Shown here piece by piece: positions 27,685 through 37,981 of a stretch of 64,000 bases of DNA (position 1 is its first letter; every line of letters begins with the position of its first letter). Under the pieces are notes generated by a model, which made no database searches, was not told where the DNA came from, and saw only the letters and a list, made by a program, of their open reading frames with translations. The DNA is from Nostoc sp. 106C (GTDB lineage Bacteria; Cyanobacteriota; Cyanobacteriia; Cyanobacteriales; Nostocaceae): positions 1 through 64,000 of the forward strand of contig NZ_MTAW01000066.1 in the NCBI RefSeq assembly GCF_002154725.1, given 5' to 3'. The position numbers and the translations under genes are program-made.

Positions 27685-28761
27685 TTAAGGTAGTTTATAG
27701 GCAATTTCCGTTATTTTAGATCTGACAGATCTTTCCTTATTGATTGACACTAGCTTTTGTCTAGCTGCTCTTTTAGTCCGTAGTTTTTCCTGATGCAATT
27801 CCCAAGCTAGGGTCGTGTAAACGATCGCATCCAAATCATTATATTTAGGTTGCCAGCCTAATACCTTGCAGATTTTATCTGCACAAGCCGTAACACAAGC
27901 TGGGTCACCAGGACGACGGTCGGCTTCAATCACAGGGAAATCTACCCCAGATATTGCTTTAACCCGTTCAATCACTTGCCGGACACTATAACCTTGCCCA
28001 TAACCGCAATTGAGCGTTTGGCTTTCTCCACCCTGTTCTAAGTAGCGTAAAGCATCGACATGGGCAGCAGCCAAATCTTCAACATGAATATAGTCCCGAA
28101 TTCCAGTACCATCTGGAGTAGGAAAATCTGTGCCAAAAATTCGCAATTCTGAATGGCGCTGCAATGCAGTATTACACGCAGCTGCAATTAAGTGTGTTAC
28201 ATTACGCAAACTTTGCCCCAATCGCCTGCAAGGGTCGGCTCCCCCAACATTGAAGTAGCGCAGAGTTACATACCTGAGACGAGACGCGAAACTGTAGTCT
28301 TGAATCAGCCATTCACTCATCAGCTTTGAGCGTCCATAGGGGTTAATGGGTAGAGTAGGGGTAGACTCCGTAACCGGATTTTCTTCAGGTTCGCCATAAA
28401 CTGCCGCGGTACTAGAAAAGATGAATTGGTTAACATCTAGCACATTACAGCATCGGAGCAAATTCAAAGTATTGCGCGTGTTGTTGGCGTAGTAGTCAAG
28501 GGGATTGGCAACTGATTCCGGTACAACTAAACTAGCGGCAAAGTGCAGCACCGCACTGAATCGATGTTTGGCAAAAACTTGGTAAAGACGGTCTGTATCT
28601 GCTAAATCACCAATAATTAACTCACCGTGCAGTACAGCTTGAGGGCAACCTGTAGAGCAATTGTCGTAAACCACCACATCATAACCAGCTTCACCTAATT
28701 GGCGCACCACATGGGAACCAATGTAACCTGCGCCGCCTGTTACCAATACTTTTGTTTTCAT
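27685..28761 (-). CDS. galE: UDP-glucose 4-epimerase
   Basis: 358 residues. Extended short-chain dehydrogenase fold: NAD loop GGAGYIGSHVV, catalytic serine stretch FSSTAAVYGEPEE and YGRSK. The body follows GalE (YYANNTRNTLNLL, RYFNVGGADP, DYIHVEDLAAAHV). It interconverts UDP-glucose and UDP-galactose for polymer synthesis. Its ATG overlaps the stop of the sugar transferase by 4 bp, so the two are translationally coupled. It has a basic tail of about 25 residues after the usual end. Confidence 0.93.
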   Translation of the reverse strand: MKTKVLVTGGAGYIGSHVVRQLGEAGYDVVVYDNCSTGCPQAVLHGELIIGDLADTDRLYQVFAKHRFSAVLHFAASLVVPESVANPLDYYANNTRNTLNLLRCCNVLDVNQFIFSSTAAVYGEPEENPVTESTPTLPINPYGRSKLMSEWLIQDYSFASRLRYVTLRYFNVGGADPCRRLGQSLRNVTHLIAAACNTALQRHSELRIFGTDFPTPDGTGIRDYIHVEDLAAAHVDALRYLEQGGESQTLNCGYGQGYSVRQVIERVKAISGVDFPVIEADRRPGDPACVTACADKICKVLGWQPKYNDLDAIVYTTLAWELHQEKLRTKRAARQKLVSINKERSVRSKITEIAYKLP

Positions 28762-30176
28762 CTACCTTTTCCTAACAAAACAACCCTGACAGTTTTAAAG
28801 GCGATCGCTATATCCAACCATAAGGAATAATTTTTGATGTAGTAGAGGTCATAAGCTAGCTTTTCGTAAGCATCCTCAACTGAAGCACCGTAGGGATAAA
28901 GTACTTGTGCCCAGCCAGTGATTCCCGGTTTAACTAAATAACGCAGCTCGTAGTACGGAATTGTTTCTTTGAGCTTGACATCAAACTCCGGTCGCTCCGG
29001 CCGGGGGCCAATCAAACTCATATCTCCCCGCAATACATTTAAAATCTGCGGTAGTTCATCAATTCGCAACACTCGTAGCCAGTATCCCACTCTAGTGATC
29101 CGCGGATCGCGTTGACTTGCCCATTGTGCCCCCCGTTTCTCAGCATCCTGATACATGGACCGAAATTTATAAACCCTAAATGGCTTACCGTACAACCCTG
29201 TGCGTACTTGACTATAGAATACGGACCCTGGACTGTCCAACTTAATTGCCACCATTGCTAATAGCATCAGTGGAAATAAAAATATTAGCAACAGCCCTGC
29301 CAGTATTAGGTCTACTAACCGCTTCAACTTCAGACTAATACCACCAGGTACTAAGTTAAAACCAGCACTAAAAGCCAACCAGCTATCTTCCAGTAGGGAA
29401 GATGGAAGTTTGTACCATAAGGTTTCGCAAATATCAGGTAGCCTGTAAATTGGGATACCTTGTAACCGTAATTGCATCAACTGCTGCACCTGGATATCAG
29501 AAAAATCCATTGGGCTTGCCACTACTACCCCTGACCAAGATTGCTGACTCCAAGCAGACAAGTCATTTGAGCCAGCTATGTAACTTAGATGAGAGGCTGT
29601 TTTTGCTAATTCCGTGAGTTCTGGATCGGCTTCTGCAAGCACCACCAACCGCCCCAATGGGTTCTGTTCAAGGAAAATTTGTGCAAATTTTATACCACTT
29701 TTGCCTGCACCTAGCATTAACCAAAGACTTTGCTCGGCGTGCGATCGCAACCATTTGACTGCCCATAATCTTAAGATCACCGCCCAGATTGTAAATATTC
29801 CTAGACTGACTAGCAAAATTCCTCGCCCCAGAAATGGGTATTGCCCCCAAGTCCCAGATAAGTAAATTAGGGCAGAGGTAATTCCACCAGCTATTAAAGT
29901 GCTAACCACGATACGAGCTGGAGCACGCAAACCTGCTATTTGGGTATCTGGATGATAAGTATCTGCTAGATAAAGCCCTGCCAGAACCAGCAGTATAAAT
30001 CCGCAAACAACTAGATCAAACCCCTCAAAGAGCTGACCTAGGCGTAACCAAAAGGCAACTCCTAAACAAACAAATAAGCCAAAAATATCTCCTACCAAAA
30101 GTAATACAGGCATGAAGCGTGGGATCTTGAGTAACTGAATGCTTCCCCTGTAACCGTGAAATGGTATATTGAACAT
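28758..30176 (-). CDS. Polyprenyl-phosphate sugar-1-phosphate transferase (priming enzyme, WbaP-like)
   Basis: 472 residues. Four or five membrane helices occupy about 20-140, a Rossmann-like region (LMLGAGKSGIKFAQIF) follows, then a further helix (about 285-310) and the catalytic bacterial sugar transferase domain: YKFRSMYQDAE, LPQILNVLRGDMSLIGPRPE, KPGITGWAQVLYPYGAS. It moves a sugar phosphate from a UDP-sugar to undecaprenyl phosphate, the first step of repeat-unit assembly on the inner membrane. Coupled to galE by a 4-bp overlap, which hints at galactose or glucose as first sugar (inference). It diverges from the BY-kinase gene. Confidence 0.92.
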   Translation of the reverse strand: MFNIPFHGYRGSIQLLKIPRFMPVLLLVGDIFGLFVCLGVAFWLRLGQLFEGFDLVVCGFILLVLAGLYLADTYHPDTQIAGLRAPARIVVSTLIAGGITSALIYLSGTWGQYPFLGRGILLVSLGIFTIWAVILRLWAVKWLRSHAEQSLWLMLGAGKSGIKFAQIFLEQNPLGRLVVLAEADPELTELAKTASHLSYIAGSNDLSAWSQQSWSGVVVASPMDFSDIQVQQLMQLRLQGIPIYRLPDICETLWYKLPSSLLEDSWLAFSAGFNLVPGGISLKLKRLVDLILAGLLLIFLFPLMLLAMVAIKLDSPGSVFYSQVRTGLYGKPFRVYKFRSMYQDAEKRGAQWASQRDPRITRVGYWLRVLRIDELPQILNVLRGDMSLIGPRPERPEFDVKLKETIPYYELRYLVKPGITGWAQVLYPYGASVEDAYEKLAYDLYYIKNYSLWLDIAIAFKTVRVVLLGKGR

Positions 30177-30883
30177 AAGTATTTTATACTACTCTTAAAT
30201 TCTGAGATAAACGATCTGTAGGTAGTAGAATTTTTGTGCTTTAAAATGCTTAACTCTAAGGTTTTTTGCCTTGAGTATGTATTTCAGTTTGCCAATTTTT
30301 GGCTGGAAATGAAGCAAATTTAATTAGCTCAGTTTCAGTTTAAGAGTATTTTAAGTGTTTCTGCGATAATAATTAGTCCCTTTTATCACTAAAAAATTAA
30401 CATAGCGACAGTTATTTTTGTAATAAGTGCTTTACATGACTTGTTATTTTTCAGTACATGAGTTTTGGATATTTTAATCAAGCGTACATATCTATAAACC
30501 GTAGATAGGAATACACTGAGTCATGGGTACTTTAGCACCTCAGTGGAATGTAAACAAACAAAGGGATTAAACAAGTTATTCAGTATTAGTCTTCAGTGAA
30601 GCTTCAGAATAATTTTTTACAAATAATACTTATCTAGTTTTGGCAATTAATAAATAATACTTATCAATTTCAGCGAATTTATGAAAGGTACTATTTTTTG
30701 CGAATAAAGAACAAAAATTAGTATAAAATAGTCGGGACATTTTGGGAATCAGGATATTTTAAGGAAAATTTCTGATAAATAGCAAGACTAGCCATCCCCG
30801 GTTAATTTTGTTGGGGCGATAATTGTGTTTGCACCTAGAACAGTGCCAGCCCAAATTATTTGTGGTTTTTCAGTACATTATTT
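30177..30883. promoter_or_regulatory. Divergent promoter spacer of the polysaccharide locus
   Basis: About 700 AT-rich bases between two divergent operons. The 14-mer AAATAATACTTATC occurs twice in the same direction, at 30621-30634 and 30652-30665, exactly 31 bp apart (about three helical turns). No gene is supported. The repeats lie about 220-260 bp upstream of the co-polymerase start and are a candidate regulator site. Confidence 0.45.
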
Positions 30884-33076
30884 ATGCCTACTAAGCGAGA
30901 CGACCGTGACCTTATTGATTTTCAAGAATACTGGCCGATACTGAAAAGGCGTTGGCCGGTGACAACAGTTGTGATTGGCTCTGTGTTTGGACTGACAGCG
31001 TTAGTCACCTTCCTCCAAAAACCAGTTTACGAATCACAAGCCAAGCTGTTGTTCAACAAACAGAGTGGAGTTTCATCACTCACTGGTCTATCTTCACAAG
31101 TAGGAGAACTGAGCGGTTTGACCAACCTCAGCAATCCAGTGGATACAGAAGCTGAGGTGATTCGCTCAAATTCTATCGTCCAAAAAACCATCACTAGCCT
31201 TAAGCTGAAAGATAAATCGGGTAAACCACTTTCAATAGAAAAGTTTCTCAAACTACTGAAACTGAAGACTATTCGGGGAACGGATGTGATGCAGCTCTCT
31301 TACCGCAGCACAAATCCGCAAGAAGCTGCAACTGTTATTAATTCCCTGATGAACTATTACTTGGAAAGCAATGTTCGCACTAACCGGGCTGAGGCCAGGT
31401 CTGCAAGAGAATTTTTGAATCGACAATTGCCTGAGGTAGAGAAACGAGTTTTAAAAGCAGAAATGTCCCTGCGTCGGTTTAAAGAACAGAACAGAGTGGT
31501 GGCTCTGGATGTAGAAGCAAAAGCTGGTGTCGAAGGCCTTAAAGATTTATTAGAGGAAATTACTAAAGCCCAAGCAGAATTGGCTGATGCTAGTACTCGC
31601 ACTAGAGCGTTGCAAAGCCAAATTGCATTAAATACCCAACAGGCTGTAGAACTCAGTACCTTAAGTCAATCTCCTGGTATACAGCAGGTACTTGAAGAAT
31701 ATCAAAAAGCAGAAGATGAGTTAGCGGTGGCACGGACTCGCTTTAGTGAAGAGCACCCCATCGTGATTAATCTGGATAAAAAAGCAGCAGCTTTAAGAAG
31801 CCAACTAGAAGGCAGAGTTTCCCAAACGATAGGTAGTTCCGAATTCGTACCAGAGCAAAACTTGCAAATAGGAAAACTTAAGCAAAATTTGACAGAGGAA
31901 TTAGTCAAATCAGAAGTAGATCGATTGGCAGTGGCAAATCGATTAGCGGAATTGCGGCAAGTATACGTAGTTAATCAAAGACGCTTGGACATTTTACCTA
32001 GGCTGGAACAACAACAGCTACAGCTACAGCGACAGTTGCAAGTAGCGCGAGTCACTTATGAACAACTGCTGAAGCAATTGCAGGAAGTTGAGGTACTAGA
32101 GAACCAAAACATTGGTAATTCGCGGGTAATTTCTGAAGCTTTAGTTCCTGACAAGCCTGTTTCTCCCATCGTTCCCTTAAACTTGGGGCTAGGTGGAGTT
32201 TTGGGAATTCTCCTAGGTGTGGGAGTAGCACTGATGCTAGAAGCTACGGATAATTCTCTCAAGACTATTGAGGAAGTCAAGCGGCTGTTAGACTATCCTT
32301 TATTAGGTACAATTCCGTTAGCTGAAAAACCCAAAGGTAGTGATGGTGAAGGAAGTGCAGAGTTACCTACACTCCATAATCCGTACTCCCCTGAGTCCGC
32401 AGCTTTTGAAATGCTCCAGGCTAACTTAGGTTTCAGCATTTCTGATAAGACGCTGAAAGTAATTGTACTAAGTAGCTCAATTCCCGGTGAGGGTAAATCT
32501 TTTGTAGCCGCAAACTTGGCTGTAGCAGCAGCACAAACTGGACGCCGAGTCCTGTTGGTGGATGCAGATATGCGTCGTCCTCGTCAGCATAAAGTTTGGG
32601 AACAATCAAACCTGATAGGGCTGAGCAATATTTTAGTCAATCAAGCTGAGTTACCTACAACTACCAAAGAAGCACTGATGACTCTAGACTTAGTGACTGC
32701 TGGCACAATTCCACCTAATGCTGCTGCACTCCTAGAGTCAAAACGGATGGCTGCTTTAATCCAAGAGGCTACCAGTAACTATGACTTTGTGATTATTGAT
32801 GCTCCACCTTTAACAGCCGTTGCTGATGCCCAAATATTGGGCAAGTTAGTAGATGGAGTTTTGCTAGTTGTACGTCCTGGTGTAGTTGACTCTGCGGCTG
32901 CTAATGCTACAAAGAACCTATTAGCACAGTCTGGTCAGCGAGTTTTGGGAATGGTAGTCAATGGTATCACTGCTGGTAGCAGCTATGGTGGCTACTATTC
33001 CAAGGGATATTATCATCAAAATGGGCATTCCAAAAATGGGAAGGTTGATGTTCAGACGCTTAAAATTCGGAATTAG
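30884..33076 (+). CDS. Polysaccharide co-polymerase fused to tyrosine autokinase (Wzz/BY-kinase)
   Basis: 730 residues from the ATG at 30884. An N-terminal Wzz-type domain (FQEYWPILKRRWPVTTVV, first helix about 25-45) leads into a long periplasmic coiled coil (about 170-390), then a second helix (about 430-450, LGVGVALMLEA). The cytoplasmic kinase follows: Walker A SSIPGEGKSF with Lys538, Walker A' LLVDADMRRP, Walker B VIIDAPP. The C-terminus has a tyrosine cluster (SSYGGYYSKGYYHQNG) for autophosphorylation. Such proteins set polymer chain length together with Wzy. It starts the main plus-strand operon. Confidence 0.93.
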   Translation: MPTKRDDRDLIDFQEYWPILKRRWPVTTVVIGSVFGLTALVTFLQKPVYESQAKLLFNKQSGVSSLTGLSSQVGELSGLTNLSNPVDTEAEVIRSNSIVQKTITSLKLKDKSGKPLSIEKFLKLLKLKTIRGTDVMQLSYRSTNPQEAATVINSLMNYYLESNVRTNRAEARSAREFLNRQLPEVEKRVLKAEMSLRRFKEQNRVVALDVEAKAGVEGLKDLLEEITKAQAELADASTRTRALQSQIALNTQQAVELSTLSQSPGIQQVLEEYQKAEDELAVARTRFSEEHPIVINLDKKAAALRSQLEGRVSQTIGSSEFVPEQNLQIGKLKQNLTEELVKSEVDRLAVANRLAELRQVYVVNQRRLDILPRLEQQQLQLQRQLQVARVTYEQLLKQLQEVEVLENQNIGNSRVISEALVPDKPVSPIVPLNLGLGGVLGILLGVGVALMLEATDNSLKTIEEVKRLLDYPLLGTIPLAEKPKGSDGEGSAELPTLHNPYSPESAAFEMLQANLGFSISDKTLKVIVLSSSIPGEGKSFVAANLAVAAAQTGRRVLLVDADMRRPRQHKVWEQSNLIGLSNILVNQAELPTTTKEALMTLDLVTAGTIPPNAAALLESKRMAALIQEATSNYDFVIIDAPPLTAVADAQILGKLVDGVLLVVRPGVVDSAAANATKNLLAQSGQRVLGMVVNGITAGSSYGGYYSKGYYHQNGHSKNGKVDVQTLKIRN

Positions 33077-33212
33077 CAATGGTAGATGATGAAGTTTTTA
33101 GCCTAGGTATATCAGGGTCTTCTTTCAATTTCGCCCATTTCAACCAAAAAGCAAATTTATCTATCAAAGTAATCTAAAATGCAGCGATTAACTACAAATA
33201 ATAATTGTCTCA

Positions 33213-34508
33213 GTGAATCATAAGTTGTTAAAAAATGGGCTATACAATGCTGCGTCTGGAGCAATCAGAATTGGATTAGCCGTACTCACCATCCCTGTAT
33301 TAATTCGCTTGATTGGGGTTGAAGAATATGGGTTATGGACATTAGCTTCTGCTGTGGTCGCAATGGTTACTTTAGCTGAGGCAGGTCTTTCTACAACAAC
33401 AACTGTCTTTGTATCGCAGGATCTAGCCAGGGAAGATACTGAGAGCCTATTGCAGACTTTGACAGTCACTATAGGAGCAATGTTGATATTGGCTACTCTA
33501 GCTGCGATCGCTCTTTGGTTTGGTGCAGAAAACCTAGTAAAATTATTTCCTAAGTTGCTAATAGAACAACGTTTAGCGGCCGTACAAGCACTGCAAATTG
33601 CTGGAGTAGTAGTTTGGACAAGACTACTTCAGCAAATAGTTGTTGGGTTAGAGCAAGCTTATCACCGTTATGGAGCCATGAATTTCTTAATTACACTTCA
33701 GTCAGTACTTACTAGCCTGGGTGTGTTGGTACTTGCATGGCTGGGGGGAAAAACGGTTGCTTTAATGCAGTATCAAGCTTTTGTGAGTGTGGGCTCTTTG
33801 GTTGCTCATATCTGGCTAGGCTGGTTACTCATGCGGAATATTAAGCTACATCCAATATGGAACCTTGGCAAGATATTAGTTATTACGCGCTATAGTTTTA
33901 TGACATGGCTTGCTTCTTTAGGAGGAGTTTTATTTACGCAGTGTGATCGCATAATTGTTGGTGGGTTGCTAGGTACAGAAACCCTGGGAGTTTATGCAGG
34001 TATCACCAGTATTACTTCGCAAATAAACGTATTATCAGCTTTAATTGTGCAACCAATACTTCCTGCATTAAGTAATTTGCTCGCATATCCTCAGGAACAT
34101 TTAGTAAAATTTCAAGATCAGATAAAAAAAGCTTTTAAAGTTAATATCTTGACTGCCTTAGGCATGGGTATTATCTTATTTATACTTGCGTCCATAATCA
34201 TGTACTTAATGTTGCCATCTCAGGTCACAGATGAGACCATATTAGCTTTTCGCATCGCAACAATAATTTATACTACTTATTCCATGAATGCTGTAGGGTA
34301 CTACATTCTTTTGGCAGTTGATGCTGTGAGGTTAAACTTAGTTATTAACCTACTCAGTGGGATATTATCTTTGACATTGATATATGTTCTGTGTTTTAAA
34401 TTAGGACTAATAGGTGCTGTTTTAGGTAATGCAGGCTACTTACTAAGCCTCTTATTTATTCCTTGTGCATTAAAACAAATAAATTTACTGATAGTTAAAA
34501 GTACATAA
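33213..34508 (+). CDS. Wzx-type oligosaccharide flippase
   Basis: 431 residues from GTG 33213, with about 12 predicted membrane helices. The start (NGLYNAASGAIRIGLAVLTIPVLI truncated here to its key feature: an early helix followed by RLIGVEEYGLWTL) is typical of the polysaccharide transporter family in the MOP superfamily. Flippases turn undecaprenyl-linked repeat units from the cytoplasmic to the periplasmic face of the inner membrane. The next gene starts one base after its stop. Its place between the chain-length regulator and the transferases fits a Wzx/Wzy pathway. Confidence 0.88.
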   Translation: MNHKLLKNGLYNAASGAIRIGLAVLTIPVLIRLIGVEEYGLWTLASAVVAMVTLAEAGLSTTTTVFVSQDLAREDTESLLQTLTVTIGAMLILATLAAIALWFGAENLVKLFPKLLIEQRLAAVQALQIAGVVVWTRLLQQIVVGLEQAYHRYGAMNFLITLQSVLTSLGVLVLAWLGGKTVALMQYQAFVSVGSLVAHIWLGWLLMRNIKLHPIWNLGKILVITRYSFMTWLASLGGVLFTQCDRIIVGGLLGTETLGVYAGITSITSQINVLSALIVQPILPALSNLLAYPQEHLVKFQDQIKKAFKVNILTALGMGIILFILASIIMYLMLPSQVTDETILAFRIATIIYTTYSMNAVGYYILLAVDAVRLNLVINLLSGILSLTLIYVLCFKLGLIGAVLGNAGYLLSLLFIPCALKQINLLIVKST

Positions 34509-34509
34509 A

Positions 34510-35256
34510 ATGGCATTACTAACTGAATTTACTCGTAGACTTAATTCTTTAGCACGCTACATTGAAAATCCTCAACTCTTTATTCTACGACAAAGTGGAG
34601 TAATATTAGATACATTTTCTATTTTAAACAAACCTTGGATACACGAACTTAATATTACAACTATTATTGATATAGGTGCTAATGTTGGACAGTTTGCTAT
34701 TAGTATAAATGCAGTTTTACCCAAAGCACAAATCTATTCTTTTGAACCAATACCAGATTGTTTTAATAAGTTAAAAGCAAGTATGTCCGGGAAAAAAAAT
34801 TTTACTGCTTTTAATCTCGGTATTGGCGATCGTGCAGGTGATTTAGTATTCCAACATAATAGTTATTCGCAATCATCCTCTTTTCTCCAAATAACGCATT
34901 TACACAAAACAGCATTTCCAGAAACATCTGATAGTCATTCTATTAATGTAAAAATAGAAAAACTAGACGAAGTAGCAGAAAAATTATTGCTTACTGATTC
35001 GCTGCTAATCAAAATAGATGTACAGGGATATGAAGATAAAGTATTAAATGGTGGAGAAGCAACAATTAAACGTGCAAAGATAATTATTATAGAAACATCT
35101 TTTACAAATTTATATGAAGATCAACCATTATTTGAGGATATTTATTCTAAGTTAAAAGACTGGGATTTTGTCTATGCTGGTTGTTTCGATCAACTGTATC
35201 ATCCTCAAGATGGAAAAATTCTACAAGCAGACAGTATATTTATTAAAAACTCATAA
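34510..35256 (+). CDS. FkbM-family methyltransferase
   Basis: 248 residues. The FkbM pattern is clear: IIDIGANVGQFAISIN (SAM-binding loop), YSFEPIPDCFNKL, LGIGDRAGDL, KIDVQGYEDKVLNGGE and IIIETSF. Members O-methylate sugars or similar hydroxyls; in polysaccharide loci they methylate residues of the repeat unit. It follows the flippase by one base, so translation is probably coupled. Confidence 0.88.
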   Translation: MALLTEFTRRLNSLARYIENPQLFILRQSGVILDTFSILNKPWIHELNITTIIDIGANVGQFAISINAVLPKAQIYSFEPIPDCFNKLKASMSGKKNFTAFNLGIGDRAGDLVFQHNSYSQSSSFLQITHLHKTAFPETSDSHSINVKIEKLDEVAEKLLLTDSLLIKIDVQGYEDKVLNGGEATIKRAKIIIIETSFTNLYEDQPLFEDIYSKLKDWDFVYAGCFDQLYHPQDGKILQADSIFIKNS

Positions 35257-35343
35257 TTAAATTTGAACTTAGGAATTAGAACTCTACTAATAACAACAGA
35301 TTTGGAAGTTTTTAAGTTATACGAACAAAGGATATTTATAATT

Positions 35344-36219
35344 ATGCCTAATCATCAAAAATATGATGATATTGCCGTAGTTATTCCTACACACAATCGG
35401 ATTAGTGAACTATTAAATTGCCTAGAGTCAGTCTATCAGCAAGAGAATGCACAGTTGCAAGTATTTGTAATTAATGATGGCTCGCAAGATGGTACTACTG
35501 AGCGCGTTAAGGAAGCATATTCTCAGACACAAATTATTGAGGGAGATGGCAATCTATGGTGGACAGGTGCAACTAATGTTGGAATTAAAGCAGCACTAGA
35601 GCAAGGTTTTAAATACATCCTACTGCTAAATGATGATAATATTCTGGCAGATGGTGCATTAAAAACTCTACTTAATTATGCACAAAATCATCCAAAAACC
35701 ATTGTTGGTTCCTTGGTAGTAATCAAAGGAACAAGTATGATTGGGTATGCAGGTGCAGGCATCAACTGGTTGAAAGGAGGTCCTTTTCTTAAAGACTATC
35801 GCCATGAATATAAAGGTCAGTATCATAATATGATTGATACTGATTTTTTGGGTGGTCAAGGTGTACTTATAGAAAGTTCTATCTTCAGTAAAATTGGTTT
35901 GTTTGACTCAACTTATTTTCCCCATTATCACGGGGATGCAGATTTTTATCTAAGAGCAAGTGCCGCTGGAATAAAGATTGTAGTTCATCCCCAAAGTATT
36001 GTGTGGGATAGCGAAAATCCTAGTAGTTTTCCTCGCTATGGATTTCGTAAGGGGTTTAAAAAACTTGTTGAAGCGTATATTTCTCGGCGTTCTCCAGTCA
36101 ATATAGTTGAAACAACGCGCTTTTTCTGGCGACATTGCCCTTTCTGGTTACTACCAATTGCGTTACCTCGGAAATTGCTGGGTTTTTTGAAGGGCTATCT
36201 TCATGCACAATTCAGTTAA
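35344..36219 (+). CDS. Glycosyltransferase family 2
   Basis: 291 residues from the ATG at 35344; the frame opens 81 bases earlier without family sequence. GT-A fold: VVIPTHNRISELLNCLESVY, VINDGSQDGT and the metal-binding LLLNDDNIL. WWTGATNVGI and the later HYHGDADFYLRA resemble rhamnosyltransferase-type GT2 enzymes, where dTDP-rhamnose is donor (inference). It ends inside the start of the acetyltransferase gene (17-nt overlap). Confidence 0.88.
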   Translation: MPNHQKYDDIAVVIPTHNRISELLNCLESVYQQENAQLQVFVINDGSQDGTTERVKEAYSQTQIIEGDGNLWWTGATNVGIKAALEQGFKYILLLNDDNILADGALKTLLNYAQNHPKTIVGSLVVIKGTSMIGYAGAGINWLKGGPFLKDYRHEYKGQYHNMIDTDFLGGQGVLIESSIFSKIGLFDSTYFPHYHGDADFYLRASAAGIKIVVHPQSIVWDSENPSSFPRYGFRKGFKKLVEAYISRRSPVNIVETTRFFWRHCPFWLLPIALPRKLLGFLKGYLHAQFS

Positions 36220-36769
36220 CGCGGAACGTTCAATACTCGCCGAAACTTCATCAGGTATATTTTATTACTTGTGCAATCATATTTTTAATAGTATTCCATC
36301 TTATACATTCAGGCACTGGATGTATAGATCTCTGTTGGGATATAAATTAGGTAAAGATGCAACTATTCAAATGAATTGCTATGTATATTGTCGGGGTAAT
36401 TTAGTAATTGGCGATGGCACGATGATTAATCGTGACTGTGTTTTAGATAGTCGCGGTGGTCTATATATTGGATCGCAAGTGAATATTTCACCCTATGTAC
36501 AAATTTACACAGCTCAACATGATATAAATTCTTCAACATTTGCTGAAGAACGTGCAGCAGTAACCATTGGTGACTATGTTTGGATTAGTACTAGAGCTAC
36601 TGTATTACCTGGCGTAACTCTTGAAGAAGGTGTTGTTGTTGCGGCTGGAGCAGTTGTCACTAAAAGTGTACCTGCTTATAAGATTGTCGGAGGTGTACCA
36701 GCACAGATCATAGGTGAGCGTGACAAAAACTTAAATTACATTCCCGTTTGGAGACCTTTGATGCAATGA
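36203..36769 (+). CDS. Sugar O-acetyltransferase, hexapeptide-repeat (left-handed beta-helix)
   Basis: 188 residues. Hexapeptide repeats run from about residue 55 to 165 (LVIGDGTMINRDCVL, LYIGSQVNISPYVQIYTAQH, VTIGDYVWISTRATVLPGV, GAVVTKSVPAYKIVGGVPA). The catalytic histidine expected in this family lies in YTAQHDI. It probably adds acetyl groups from acetyl-CoA to a sugar of the repeat unit. It overlaps both the GT2 gene upstream and, by 4 bp, the GT4 gene downstream. Confidence 0.88.
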   Translation: MHNSVNAERSILAETSSGIFYYLCNHIFNSIPSYTFRHWMYRSLLGYKLGKDATIQMNCYVYCRGNLVIGDGTMINRDCVLDSRGGLYIGSQVNISPYVQIYTAQHDINSSTFAEERAAVTIGDYVWISTRATVLPGVTLEEGVVVAAGAVVTKSVPAYKIVGGVPAQIIGERDKNLNYIPVWRPLMQ

Positions 36770-37947
36770 AGCGTAAAGTATTTTATCTTACACCTTTTCC
36801 TCCAACGCGAAGTGGGATTGCAGATTATGCTGTTTGCTATAAGCAAGCAATAGAAGATTATACAGATTGGCATTTAGAGGTTGTTGCGCAAAAAGAATCT
36901 ATAGTAGGTAATTCTATTAGTGATATTTTGAGTATTTATCACCAGGTAAAGCAGTGGCAAGTTGATGGTGCTTTTAACAATGTTGCTATAGTACATGCAG
37001 AAATAGGATATACGCAGTATAGAGAGTTTTATACTCTGTTTTGGATTCAACGTTTATTACCATCCCTACCATACTGCATTACAGTTCACGATCCTCCTTT
37101 AGTTATAGCGCCTGCCTTATACTACTTGTCCTTTGGACTGAAAGCACGAGCGATCAGATATGCTTGCCGCACCTTAGATTATACTTTTTTAGGAAAAGGA
37201 CTTATTAGTTCTATTTTATCCCGAGCATCATGCACTTTTGTGCTTTCGGATATTGGTGCAAAGGCTCTTAATCAGCTGGTAGGACAGAACACTAACATTC
37301 AAACTCTACCGCATATTAACTACCGTTCACCTCTCTCCCGACAAAGACGGTTACAGACAATTAATGAGGAATCAATAAACATATTATTTATGGGTTTTTG
37401 GCATAAAACTAAAGGCATAGAACTTTTACTTCAAACCATAAAAAATGTGATTCTTAACACTCAGCAAAAAGTAAAGCTTTTGATGGCAGGAGGCCTTTTA
37501 CAAAATAATCAAAATCAGAAATATGTGCAATCAATTTTAAATATTATTAAACATTCTCCAGTCAGATCTGCTATAGAAGTCCTTGGTTATGTGCAACCAA
37601 ACGCTGTAGATGCAACTTTTGATCGCTCAGACATATTTGTGCTGCCTTATACTCAAAGTCCAGGGTATTCTTCCAGTGGAGTTTTGATGCGTGCCATGAA
37701 TGCTGGATTAGCTATAGTTGCAACTGATTTTGCCCCAATAAATGAGGATATCAGACATTTAGAAACTGGTTTATTAGTTACTCCAAATGACGTCAATGCG
37801 CTAGAAAAAGCATTAATAAGACTAATTAATGAACCAGAATTAAGATTAAAACTTGGTGTTCAGGCTCAGGAATGCGCTTGTAAAGAACATAGCCAAGAGC
37901 GAGTCGCAGAGATTGCCAGCAATATATATACTTCTATAAGTTTGTGA
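36766..37947 (+). CDS. Glycosyltransferase family 4
   Basis: 393 residues from the ATG at 36766, which overlaps the acetyltransferase stop as ATGA. The N-terminus has FYLTPFPPTRSGIADYA, typical of GT-B enzymes with a glycine-containing donor loop. The C-terminal domain carries FMGFWHKTKGIELLL, LGYVQPNAV and the donor-binding FVLPYTQSPGYSSSGVLMR with the later LETGLLVTPND. Donor and acceptor sugars cannot be told. It acts on the cytoplasmic face of the inner membrane. Confidence 0.87.
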   Translation: MKRKVFYLTPFPPTRSGIADYAVCYKQAIEDYTDWHLEVVAQKESIVGNSISDILSIYHQVKQWQVDGAFNNVAIVHAEIGYTQYREFYTLFWIQRLLPSLPYCITVHDPPLVIAPALYYLSFGLKARAIRYACRTLDYTFLGKGLISSILSRASCTFVLSDIGAKALNQLVGQNTNIQTLPHINYRSPLSRQRRLQTINEESINILFMGFWHKTKGIELLLQTIKNVILNTQQKVKLLMAGGLLQNNQNQKYVQSILNIIKHSPVRSAIEVLGYVQPNAVDATFDRSDIFVLPYTQSPGYSSSGVLMRAMNAGLAIVATDFAPINEDIRHLETGLLVTPNDVNALEKALIRLINEPELRLKLGVQAQECACKEHSQERVAEIASNIYTSISL

Positions 37948-37981
37948 CTATATAAAAGTAGGTTAAAACATAGAGTTCACC

